64,000 nt of DNA, taken from Acetobacter sp. 46_36 (GTDB taxonomy: Bacteria; Pseudomonadota; Alphaproteobacteria; RF32; CAG-239). This document shows positions 1-6,454 of the stretch, piece by piece. Every line of letters begins with the position of its first letter. Positions within the stretch are counted from its first letter, which is position 1. A model generated the notes under the pieces. The model saw only the letters and a list, made by a program, of their open reading frames with translations, searched no databases and was not told where the DNA came from. The stretch covers positions 1 to 64,000 of the forward strand of contig MNTT01000007.1 in NCBI GenBank assembly GCA_001917135.1. Reading direction: 5' to 3'. Made by a program: the position numbers and the translations under genes.

Positions 1-2
1 AA

Positions 3-716
3 CTTACCATTATTCGTGCGTTACGCGAGGGGCAAGAGTTGAAAAATTCTAATTATGGGACACAGTATGCGAAAAATGACAGGAGCTCGGTGGTGGATGG
101 AGGACTTGGCAGCTTGAGTGCTAAATATGAATCAAATAATAATCCACGAGCTAAAGGATATGATAAAAATGGAGGACATAGCTATGGTCGTTATCAAATT
201 GAAACGAGACACGGGACCATGCTTGACTACATTAAATATCTAAAATCAAAACCAGAGTATCGTGATTTTGCTGATACGCTAAACGATGCTGGTGGTTATG
301 AAGGAGCTTATAACAAGACGGAGGATTTTGTAACCGCTTGGGATAAACTTTCTGCAAACAGAGATTTCAATGATTCTCAACAGCAATTTATTCTTGATAA
401 AAAATTAGCTCCTGTGCTTCGTGGTGTCAAGAAAATAAAGGGATTTGATGTAGAGAAGCGTGATTTTGTTATCAAACAGATGCTCTATTCGTTAGCTACA
501 CAACACGGCGAAGGAAATGCTTTAGAATTGATTAGAAATGCAATAGGAGACAGTGCTGAGGACCTAAGCGATGAAGATTTAATCAATCGCATTTACGATG
601 AAAGGAGTAAGGTTGATATATACTTTCAGGGTTCTACGCTGTCTGATCGCGAAAATATCAAAAAGAATCGATTACCGCAAGAAAGGAGAAAGGCTTTGAG
701 AGATTTACGGAAGTAA
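3..716 (+). CDS. Lysozyme-like peptidoglycan hydrolase, 5'-truncated by window edge
   Basis: The frame is open to the left window edge, so the TTG at 39 is probably not the true start and the N-terminus is missing. The visible part carries KYESNNNPRAKGYDKNGG followed by SYGRYQIE, the pattern of lysozyme/chitosanase-like domains found in phage tail and VgrG-related proteins: a glutamate early in the domain and a G-x-SYG-x-YQI segment. The rest is helical and charged, with W98 and the QQQFI segment typical of these domains. Expected role: cleavage of peptidoglycan glycan strands. No signal peptide can be judged because the start is outside. It converges on a small secreted protein 9 bp downstream. 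The fold is a moderately confident motif call; phage, T6SS-like or housekeeping use is open. Confidence 0.6.
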   Translation, partial: LTIIRALREGQELKNSNYGTQYAKNDRSSVVDGGLGSLSAKYESNNNPRAKGYDKNGGHSYGRYQIETRHGTMLDYIKYLKSKPEYRDFADTLNDAGGYEGAYNKTEDFVTAWDKLSANRDFNDSQQQFILDKKLAPVLRGVKKIKGFDVEKRDFVIKQMLYSLATQHGEGNALELIRNAIGDSAEDLSDEDLINRIYDERSKVDIYFQGSTLSDRENIKKNRLPQERRKALRDLRK

Positions 717-725
717 ATCATCCCA

Positions 726-1178
726 TCAATCTGTGGGGTAGTATCTCTGGTAATGCAGGACGTCGTATAGAACTTCTTCAAAACGGCGTCCTAATTCCAT
801 ATCATTTACTGCTTGACCGTAAAACCCTGTGTTTACTTGATTATACATTACACCATAAAATTCTAGCATACTTTGCTCCATTAAATCCAATGCCTTTATC
901 ATTTTTTCAGCATTTTCAGGGGTGGATTTTTCTTTAATTTTTGCGATAATAATTTCTTTTTGACAGGCATTGTATTTTTTATAACCTTTCTTTATTTCAT
1001 CATTATAAAAAAAGCTATCCCATACGGGTTCCACAGTTTTCGCATGACACTCTTTGCTCAAAGCTTCTGCTTGTAACTTAACTTCATCCACCCAATCTTC
1101 ATCTACCCACTCTCTTTTTGCTTCAACATTTGAGCTAAATACAAACATTGTAGTTATTATTAATAACAGATATCTCAT
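726..1178 (-). CDS. Small secreted protein of unknown function
   Basis: 150 aa with a clear Sec signal peptide (MRYLLLIITTMFVFSSNVEA, cleavage after AEA/VEA-like site), so the mature protein should be periplasmic or exported. AAGGAG lies 6 nt before the ATG. The mature part is helical, rich in Lys, Glu, Tyr and Trp, with two cysteines (CHAK and ACQKE) that could form one disulfide. I do not recognise the family. It is convergent with the lysozyme-like gene at the left edge, with only 9 bp between stops. An inhibitor or immunity role toward that enzyme is possible but rests only on position and export. Confidence 0.6.
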   Translation of the reverse strand: MRYLLLIITTMFVFSSNVEAKREWVDEDWVDEVKLQAEALSKECHAKTVEPVWDSFFYNDEIKKGYKKYNACQKEIIIAKIKEKSTPENAEKMIKALDLMEQSMLEFYGVMYNQVNTGFYGQAVNDMELGRRFEEVLYDVLHYQRYYPTD

Positions 1179-1225
1179 CTTTTTCTCCTTAATATTATTT
1201 GATGATATAATTTAATGCCTTAAAG

Positions 1226-1306
1226 TCAAGGAGCAAATTCTTTTAATATTTCTATCAACTCTTCATTAAAATCTTTTCGAAAGACATCAATGTTGGGCAG
1301 CCAACT
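1226..1306 (-). pseudogene. Coding-like 26-codon remnant
   Basis: On the minus strand an open stretch ends SWLPNIDVFRKDFNEEL then IEILKEFAP and a stop. Its amphipathic helical, charged composition looks like the C-terminus of a real protein, but a stop codon lies directly upstream and there is no start or ribosome site. It may be the tail of a decayed gene. Low confidence. Confidence 0.2.
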
Positions 1307-1317
1307 TTAGTAAAAGC

Positions 1318-1350
1318 CAGCGGAGATGTTTTTCTCTGCTGTTTTTTTTA
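1318..1350 (+). terminator. Rho-independent terminator
   Basis: Arms CAGCGGAGA (1318-1326) and TCTCTGCTG (1333-1341) pair over 9 positions with one G-U wobble, followed by an eight-T run. It is on the plus strand although no plus-strand gene lies directly before it, so it either ends read-through from the lysozyme-like gene or belonged to a lost gene. Confidence 0.7.
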
Positions 1351-1446
1351 TTTGAACTATCTGTTTTAGTTTGATAGACTTATTTTAACCCTCTCTTTGT
1401 GCAATACAGCATAAAAGCTATTTTTATAGCGACATTGGAGAAAAAT

Positions 1447-1875
1447 ATGCCCTATAATAAAACAACCTCTGTAAATGGGAAAGAGATAATTTTAACAAGA
1501 GAAGAAAAGTCTGCTGTAGATGAATTTCACAAGAGCAGGATTGCCTTTGCTTTTCTTAGTGATGGAAGATGCGCGATAAATATTAACGATGCCAGAGAAC
1601 ACAAGGTTTATCTCAAAGATGATTTCGGTATCTCTTTTGAAGAGTTTGAGCATCTCACCCGAGGATATATCAAACCAGGAAGATTGGTTTTCTACACCTC
1701 TCTCAACTTCCTGCCTGTAAAAGATATATCAGAAGAAATGGTTAACCTTTTGACGGAAAAAGCTTTAGAATTCTTCGGTCCCGGGAAATACGAGATTTGG
1801 AACGGGCTTAAAATCGGCCGATTAGGCGAGGAATGGGAAGCCATAGAAATAAAAGGAACCGTTTTGGTTCGATAA
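1447..1875 (+). CDS. Conserved-looking protein of unknown function
   Basis: 142 aa from the ATG at 1447, chosen because GGAG lies 6 nt before it; an upstream GTG at 1399 in the same frame has no ribosome site. The product is cytosolic and mixed alpha/beta, with segments such as GRCAININDAREHKVYL and YIKPGRLVFYTSLNFLP, an ordered globular protein with no membrane segment or signal peptide. I do not recognise the family. No neighbour is cotranscribed: a terminator lies about 95 bp upstream and about 200 bp of non-coding sequence follows. Confidence 0.5.
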   Translation: MPYNKTTSVNGKEIILTREEKSAVDEFHKSRIAFAFLSDGRCAININDAREHKVYLKDDFGISFEEFEHLTRGYIKPGRLVFYTSLNFLPVKDISEEMVNLLTEKALEFFGPGKYEIWNGLKIGRLGEEWEAIEIKGTVLVR

Positions 1876-2005
1876 TGTGTGCAGGAAAGAATACATAAAG
1901 ATTATTTATATTGTGCTGCTATTCTGCTTTTTAATTTTTACCGATTGTTTTTAGACTGATGCCTATCAGGTTTATGTCTAGCTTTGGTTTGTTCTTTGTT
2001 TTTGC

Positions 2006-2033
2006 TTGACTCTTTGGACGGATTATTTATACT
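2006..2033 (+). promoter_or_regulatory. Sigma70-type promoter with AT-rich leader lacking a Shine-Dalgarno
   Basis: TTGACT (2006-2011), 16-bp spacer, TATACT (2028-2033). The predicted start near 2040 leaves a leader of about 36 nt to the ATG at 2077, containing AAATTTATTATT and ATTAATTTTT but no purine-rich ribosome site. The leader resembles the one before the gene at 3051. Confidence 0.55.
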
Positions 2034-2076
2034 TTTTTTCGTTAAATTTATTATTCACTATTAATTTTTATGTTCT

Positions 2077-2928
2077 ATGGATTTAAGAGTATTGAGAAAA
2101 GAGTACAAACTTCCGTTGTGCATTCTGCAAAATGCTGTCCAATTATCCCAGCATGCGGCTATGACTTTTTCCGATGATAACCAAAACAATAAAGAAGTTG
2201 ATTTGCAACAGCTCTTGGGGAATTGTGCAAGCCATTATGTGAAGAAACTTCCTTATCTTCCTTTGAAGACGGTTGTTTATGGTATAGCTTCGGCAAAAAA
2301 GCAAATTGCCGTCGTTAAGCTTTTGTGTTCATCACAACGGCGCATGCCTTGTATTGTCGACATTGCCAATACACTGGCGCAGGAGGCTTTAGTTAATGGC
2401 AAAGACAATATTTTGAACAGAAATATCAATTTGTTAGCAGCTTCTCTCGGAGAACGTTTTCAAATTGAAGCCGCGGATATTTTTAGCCTTGAGGACTGCA
2501 TCTGTGGACTTTACTGCCATAAAAACCGCCTTGTCGGCATAGCGCAGATTTCTGCGGTAGATATTCCCGAAGCTAAACGGCCTTTGGTTAACCATGTGGC
2601 GGAAAACCTGGCCAAACACGCCGTTTATTATTACGGCGCATATCTAAGCCGAGAAAAACACATATCAATTAACGACGGCGGGGTAATTGAAACGCTATTT
2701 TACAAAACCGAATCTCCGGATTTCAGCGATTTTATTTTAGCCCTGCCTTATGTTATCAGTGATGGAATTGTTTCTGCTAGACCTAGGCATTTTTTCCACA
2801 GAGGTTGGTCTTACCCTACTTTGGCAGAATATCTGACGGAAAGTTCCCGAATTTTGCAGCAAAAAATACCGCAGGGGCAGAATATTCAGCTTAAGCCGGA
2901 GCGTTTTATCGTTCTCGGAGATTTTTGA
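2077..2928 (+). CDS. Unknown cytosolic protein (283 aa)
   Basis: 283 aa beginning MDLRVLRKEYKLPLC, without signal peptide or membrane segments. It is Leu/Ala-rich and mostly helical, with six or seven cysteines scattered through the first two thirds (for example DCICGLYCHKNR near residue 147-158). That CxC-x3-C cluster could bind metal but is not a recognised zinc motif. I do not recognise the family. It has its own promoter and ends at a strong terminator, so it is a single-gene unit. The lack of a Shine-Dalgarno and the leader resemblance to the next gene suggest shared control of the two. Confidence 0.5.
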   Translation: MDLRVLRKEYKLPLCILQNAVQLSQHAAMTFSDDNQNNKEVDLQQLLGNCASHYVKKLPYLPLKTVVYGIASAKKQIAVVKLLCSSQRRMPCIVDIANTLAQEALVNGKDNILNRNINLLAASLGERFQIEAADIFSLEDCICGLYCHKNRLVGIAQISAVDIPEAKRPLVNHVAENLAKHAVYYYGAYLSREKHISINDGGVIETLFYKTESPDFSDFILALPYVISDGIVSARPRHFFHRGWSYPTLAEYLTESSRILQQKIPQGQNIQLKPERFIVLGDF

Positions 2929-2946
2929 CAGTCTTTTCTTAACGTG

Positions 2947-2977
2947 AAACGGATGGAAAATTCCATCCGTTTTTTTA
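2947..2977 (+). terminator. Strong Rho-independent terminator
   Basis: AAACGGATGGAA pairs with TTCCATCCGTTT (2947-2972), followed by a T run to 2977. It ends the 283-aa gene. Confidence 0.8.
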
Positions 2978-2980
2978 TTG

Positions 2981-3009
2981 TTGACATTTTTTAGCTGCCT
3001 TTATATTCT
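2981..3009 (+). promoter_or_regulatory. Sigma70-type promoter of the TrpF-like gene
   Basis: TTGACA (2981-2986), 17-bp spacer, TATTCT (3004-3009). The leader of about 36 nt carries AAATTTATTATT then ATTAAATTTTT and no Shine-Dalgarno, closely matching the leader of the gene at 2077. Confidence 0.65.
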
Positions 3010-3050
3010 TTTTATATCAAATTTATTATTAACATTAAATTTTTGATATT

Positions 3051-3803
3051 ATGAGGTTAAATAAAATTGTTTTATCCGGTGCCAACGAGTTTACGGACGC
3101 CGGTGCATTAGCAGAATTTGGCAGGAAACATGAACTTGCAGAAATAGGAATTCAGGTTTCCGGAGACAAGGCCTTTTTCGGCTCAGCCAGATATTGGTGG
3201 CTTCATACGCTCACTTTTTACGTTTCGTCTCAAAATCGCCTGGCATTGCATCTTAATAAAGACTGGGCGGAAGCTTTCTGCGCCGGGAAAATTCCTACCG
3301 AATTGGAAACTTTTCTTAAATTCCGGCATCACAATGGAAAACCGGTTTTTGAAAGAATACAGCTTAATTTCAAAATCGGACGGGAAAAAACGCCGAATAT
3401 GGATACACTGCTGGCAACAATGAAGCGTTATCAGCCGGAGCATAAATTCATTTTATCCTACAACGACAGCAATAAAGAATTCATCCGGAATATTTACAAA
3501 AGCGGTTTTATGATTGATGCTTTGTTGTACGATTCATCATTCGGCGAAGGAATTACTCCCACGCAACGCGCCGCACCGGTTTTTGCCGATGTTTATCAGG
3601 GATATGCAGGAGGTCTTTCCCCTGATAACGTAATGGACGAGCTTAATAAAATCGGCGCGCTCGTTCCTCCGGGCAAGTGCTTTTTTATTGATGCCGAGGG
3701 GAAGCTCAAAGGTGAAGACAGACATTTATCTCTTGCGAAGTGCAACATCTTTTTACAACAGGCTTCCAAATGGAATAAACAGAATTTTGTTCCGGGCAAA
3801 TAA
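3051..3803 (+). CDS. TrpF-like TIM-barrel protein (phosphoribosylanthranilate isomerase-like)
   Basis: 250 aa without signal peptide. The C-terminal half follows the TrpF pattern: a strand with a DSSFGEG loop, then YAGGLSPDNVMDEL, which matches the TrpF AGGL-x-PENV phosphate-binding segment, then FIDAEGKLKGED, the counterpart of the DVSSGVE-x-GxKD segment. The N-terminal half is more divergent: the first catalytic Cys and the usual KxCG start are not evident. TrpF converts phosphoribosylanthranilate to the carboxyphenylamino deoxyribulose phosphate in tryptophan synthesis, but no other trp gene is near and divergence makes the substrate uncertain. It could be a paralogue with another role. 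It has its own promoter and terminator. Confidence 0.5.
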   Translation: MRLNKIVLSGANEFTDAGALAEFGRKHELAEIGIQVSGDKAFFGSARYWWLHTLTFYVSSQNRLALHLNKDWAEAFCAGKIPTELETFLKFRHHNGKPVFERIQLNFKIGREKTPNMDTLLATMKRYQPEHKFILSYNDSNKEFIRNIYKSGFMIDALLYDSSFGEGITPTQRAAPVFADVYQGYAGGLSPDNVMDELNKIGALVPPGKCFFIDAEGKLKGEDRHLSLAKCNIFLQQASKWNKQNFVPGK

Positions 3804-3823
3804 TTGCTCCCCAAGACCTATTT

Positions 3824-3858
3824 TCCCTGCCGGCTTTTATGGTCGGCGGGGATTTTTT
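3824..3858 (+). terminator. Terminator overlapping the mutY 3' end
   Basis: TCCCTGCCGGC (3824-3834) pairs with GTCGGCGGGGA (3842-3852), one G-U pair allowed, followed by six T. It ends the TrpF-like gene. The mutY stop codon on the other strand (3837-3839) lies inside the hairpin. Confidence 0.75.
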
Positions 3859-4853
3859 AGATAAGTATGCCAAACCTTTTTCATCAAAGTTGAAAAAGGA
3901 TAATCAGACAATTCTTCAGGCTTGGCAAAGAAACCGTCGGGCATAGGTGCGATATCGCTTTTAAGCTTATATATCCGCAATGTCAGCTTAAAATGGGTAA
4001 AAATATGGGTTACGGACAAACCGGTATCAACGACACCTTCACCAATCAAGCATTTATCATTCCAAGGAAATTCATAAAGCCCCGAAAGCAGCCCCTTTTC
4101 TGTCCGTTTGCGGATAAACAATTCGCCACGCCCGTTTTCCGTCACAAGAACAATACCCTGTTTTTCTTTCTTCTCCAGTCTGCGGCGAACCGGTATCTGT
4201 TCCAAATCTGAAGCGGTGCGTGACCGGCAATATTCCTGCCACGGGCATAACAGGCATTGCGGATTTTTCGGAGTACATACGACTGCTCCCAAATCCATAA
4301 TCGCAGACGCATAATCTGCGGCATTTTCTTTACTGGTAAGAAGTGCTGCCTTTTGGCGAATCGTATCGGCGATTTCATCAAGCGGTGCTGTCAGATGATA
4401 CAAACGGGCAATAATCCGCATAACGTTGCCGTCAATGACCGTTTCCGGCTTATTGAATGCCAGCGCCATAAAACTTGCAACAGTATAGGCTCCGATGCCT
4501 TTTAATTTTAAGACGCCTTCCCTGGTGTCAGGAAACCTGCCGCCGAATTCATTGACAATCATCTGTGCGGTTTTGTGCAACGAGCGGGCGCGAGTATAGT
4601 ATCCCAATCCCTGCCAGAGCTGATAAACGTCCTCTTCCGCCGCAGCGGCCAAATCCCCGATAGTCGGAAAGCGTGCCATAAAACGGTGAAAATAAGGAAT
4701 TACCGTTTTTACCGTTGTCTGTTGGAGCATAAATTCAGACACCAAAATTACATAAGGGTCAGGGTGCGGTCCGCCCTTTACCCTCCAGGGAAGTTCCCTG
4801 CCGTTTTTTTCATACCACTGCAGCAGCAGATTTGTCATACTTTCGTTTGTCAT
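3837..4853 (-). CDS. mutY: A/G-specific adenine DNA glycosylase MutY
   Basis: 338 aa, close to family length. It removes adenine mispaired with 8-oxoguanine in base excision repair. The HhH-GPD domain shows the catalytic glutamate in SEFMLQQT (about residue 39), the helix-hairpin-helix LKGIGAYTVASF and the catalytic aspartate in AIMDLGAVVC. The iron-sulfur cluster motif C-x6-C-x2-C-x5-C is intact in CTPKNPQCLLCPWQEYC. The C-terminal half (from about residue 230, GIVLVTENGRGELFIRKR) is the NUDIX-like domain that recognises 8-oxoG. It stands alone between convergent and divergent neighbours; its start is 28 bp from the divergent peptidase-like ORF. Confidence 0.95.
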   Translation of the reverse strand: MTNESMTNLLLQWYEKNGRELPWRVKGGPHPDPYVILVSEFMLQQTTVKTVIPYFHRFMARFPTIGDLAAAAEEDVYQLWQGLGYYTRARSLHKTAQMIVNEFGGRFPDTREGVLKLKGIGAYTVASFMALAFNKPETVIDGNVMRIIARLYHLTAPLDEIADTIRQKAALLTSKENAADYASAIMDLGAVVCTPKNPQCLLCPWQEYCRSRTASDLEQIPVRRRLEKKEKQGIVLVTENGRGELFIRKRTEKGLLSGLYEFPWNDKCLIGEGVVDTGLSVTHIFTHFKLTLRIYKLKSDIAPMPDGFFAKPEELSDYPFSTLMKKVWHTYLKNPRRP

Positions 4854-4881
4854 AGAATATTGTTATTGCCGTTTATTATAA

Positions 4882-5595
4882 ATGTCCATACTTTTTACGC
4901 TTGACATTTCTTTCCTGTTTAAATATCGTCCATTTAAAATCAGTATAAATATTGGTGATTATACAAAAAGGAGAAAAACTTTCAATATTTTTGATTTTCC
5001 TGATCAGCTGATATCTGATATTAACGCAGGAAAAATCAGCTCACGCTATTCTCATGACAATACAATCACATTGACTGACGGCGTAACGTGTCTGAATATG
5101 GACTGTTCCGGCTTTGCCTGCTACTATCTGCAAAAGATAGGACAATTAAAGGCTCTGCAGGAAATCAAAGACTTTGTTTCTCAAAGCAAACATATTGCCC
5201 CTGAAGACATAAAGCGCATTTACACAAAAGAGTTTGCCATCTTTTTCAGGCAGGCTGAAAAAAATTCGCAATATTGGCTCAGAATTACGAATCCGGCAGA
5301 TTTGATGAGAGGCGATATAATTGCCTTCACTTCAGTCTATATAAAAGAAAACCATACTATGATTGTTGATAAAATCTTATCATGTACAGACAATGAATTA
5401 ACAATTCGTGTTTTTGACAGTACCGGATTTCCCCATATAAACGATACAAGGAAAAATACGACCGGAATCGGAAGCGGCAATGTTGTTTTATTCAAAAACG
5501 AAACCGGGCGTTGGGACGCCTATCAACAAAGCAATTCATACAAGCCCTGCGGATATCTTGATTTCGGGAGATTGAAAAATATAAAAAGCCGATAA
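4882..5595 (+). CDS. NlpC/P60- or CHAP-like cysteine peptidase
   Basis: 237 aa as given. LNMDCSGFACYYL is the NlpC/P60-type nucleophile motif (D-C-S-G-F), and GDIIAFTSVYIKENHTMIV supplies the GDxxxF turn and the following catalytic-type histidine. Such enzymes cleave peptide bonds in peptidoglycan stems or related amides. No clear signal peptide is visible, which is odd for a wall hydrolase. The start is uncertain: a promoter-like TTGACA (4901-4906), 17 bp, TATCGT (4924-4929) lies inside the first codons and AGGAG is at 4969-4973, so the real start may be downstream, though no ATG, GTG or TTG in frame fits. A cytosolic amidase or an effector-like role is possible. Confidence 0.6.
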   Translation: MSILFTLDISFLFKYRPFKISINIGDYTKRRKTFNIFDFPDQLISDINAGKISSRYSHDNTITLTDGVTCLNMDCSGFACYYLQKIGQLKALQEIKDFVSQSKHIAPEDIKRIYTKEFAIFFRQAEKNSQYWLRITNPADLMRGDIIAFTSVYIKENHTMIVDKILSCTDNELTIRVFDSTGFPHINDTRKNTTGIGSGNVVLFKNETGRWDAYQQSNSYKPCGYLDFGRLKNIKSR

Positions 5596-5606
5596 TTTTC
5601 CGGCAT

Positions 5607-5628
5607 AAAAAAACCTCCTGACGGAGGT
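5607..5628 (+). terminator. Short hairpin after the peptidase gene
   Basis: ACCTCC (5613-5618) and GGAGGT (5623-5628) with a 4-nt loop, preceded by seven A and followed by CTTT. It can act in either direction; the T tail is weak. From here to 5795 I see no gene. Confidence 0.5.
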
Positions 5629-5825
5629 CTTTAATGGTGCACCAGAGTTGACGAATTGTTGAACTCCATCGTTGATGAAACATCTGATATAAATGGGTGG
5701 AAAAATGAAAATTCAACGGAGGGCAGACAATGACATAACACAATAAAGATGCCTTTTATAGTGGCTTAAAATAACTGTAACACAAAAACAATTAAATGAA
5801 TAACGAACTTTTAAGGAGAAAAATA

Positions 5826-6032
5826 ATGGAAAATCTAAACACTAAAATCTTAAACAAAGGAGAAAAGAAGATGTCTAATAAAACGCAGGTGTGGGTGAAT
5901 GATTGGATTGAGGCTGAAACAAATAAAATTGATGTTTCAGCCAAAGAGGAAAAGAAGGAAAACGTCTCAAAAGTAGGACGTTTCATAAGGGATTGGATTG
6001 CAAGTGAAACAAATCTTTCTGCTTCAAATTAA
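5826..6032 (+). CDS. Micro-protein with a duplicated DWI-ETN motif
   Basis: 68 aa from the ATG at 5826, which has AAGGAG 7 nt upstream. A second in-frame ATG at 5871 has an even better AAAGGAG 8 nt upstream, so two products (68 and 53 aa) may be made; the upstream ATG at 5796 has no site. The protein is charged and soluble. Its sequence holds two related units, VWVNDWIEAETNKIDVSA and GRFIRDWIASETNLSAS, separated by a Lys/Glu linker, which suggests an internal duplication of a short amphipathic helix. Function unknown. It sits at the left end of the accessory island just before hipBA, and an inverted repeat follows it. Confidence 0.55.
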   Translation: MENLNTKILNKGEKKMSNKTQVWVNDWIEAETNKIDVSAKEEKKENVSKVGRFIRDWIASETNLSASN

Positions 6033-6061
6033 ATTATTTTGAGTAATTTGCCTTAATAAGT

Positions 6062-6093
6062 GCGACTCTTTGCGGATTTTCGCATAGAATCGC
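6062..6093 (+). repeat. Inverted repeat after the micro-protein gene
   Basis: GCGACTCTTTGCG (6062-6074) and CGCATAGAATCGC (6081-6093) pair over 13 positions with two mismatches and a 6-nt loop. There is no T run, so it may be a weak terminator, an RNA structure or a protein site. Confidence 0.5.
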
Positions 6094-6128
6094 ATTTAAT
6101 TCAGTTATTTTTACTTTTAAATCTAAAC

Positions 6129-6244
6129 TTTACCGATGGGGAAATTTTTGTTGACATTTTATCATTTAATAGTATATATTTACCGATAGGGAAATTTTTT
6201 ATTTGAAAGGTTTCCTTTATAGTGAAAATTTACCGATGTGGAAA
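6129..6244 (+). promoter_or_regulatory. hipBA promoter with three operator copies spaced 50 bp
   Basis: Three copies of an imperfect palindrome TTTACCGATRKGGAAA occur at 6129-6144, 6179-6194 and 6229-6244, with start-to-start distances of exactly 50 bp. Between copies 1 and 2 lies a promoter, TTGACA (6151-6156) and TATATT (6175-6180). Copy 2 covers the transcription start and copy 3 ends 4 bp before the hipB ATG. HipB proteins are known to autorepress through multiple operators, so these are the likely HipB sites. Confidence 0.8.
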
Positions 6245-6247
6245 TCT

Positions 6248-6454
6248 ATGAAAACAAAAGATTTAGCAGACATTATAAAAAAGAAACGCAAAGAACAAAA
6301 ATTAACTCAATCACAATTGGCAGGATTGTGCAATGTCGGTGTGCGTTTTATCGTTGATTTGGAAGCAGGTAAGGAAACCTGCCAAATTGGTAAGGTCTTA
6401 TATGTTTTGGATATGTTGGGAATTAAATTGGAGATTGATGGAGATAACCAATGA
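6248..6454 (+). CDS. hipB: HipB-type antitoxin, XRE family repressor
   Basis: 68 aa from the ATG at 6248. The helix-turn-helix is LTQSQLAGLCNVGVRFIVDL followed by EAGKETCQIGKVLYVLDMLG, the usual Cro/CI-like domain of HipB. It should bind its own operators as a dimer, hold HipA inactive and repress the operon. I chose 6248 over the upstream in-frame TTG (6203) and ATG (6236) because HipB proteins begin at this point and the upstream codons run through operator 3. No good Shine-Dalgarno is seen. The stop overlaps the hipA start by 4 bp (ATGA), indicating translational coupling. Confidence 0.85.
   Translation: MKTKDLADIIKKKRKEQKLTQSQLAGLCNVGVRFIVDLEAGKETCQIGKVLYVLDMLGIKLEIDGDNQ

Noticed and set aside
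4901..4929. Promoter-like TTGACA/TATCGT inside the peptidase start
   Set aside because: Not listed as its own feature because the coding start itself is uncertain; noted in the gene entry.
5640..5647. CACCAGAG direct repeat also found at 23190-23197, flanking the AT-rich island
   Set aside because: Eight bases is within chance for these two regions, and the right copy lies at the 5' end of the tRNA while the integrase junction is at 23141. The layout does not give a consistent att model.
5629..5795. Search for the missing tRNA-Leu 3' half or a pseudogene at the left island end
   Set aside because: A TTCAACA-like stretch on the minus strand does not pair as a T-arm and no CCAGAGC acceptor strand was found. 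No convincing gene or RNA here.
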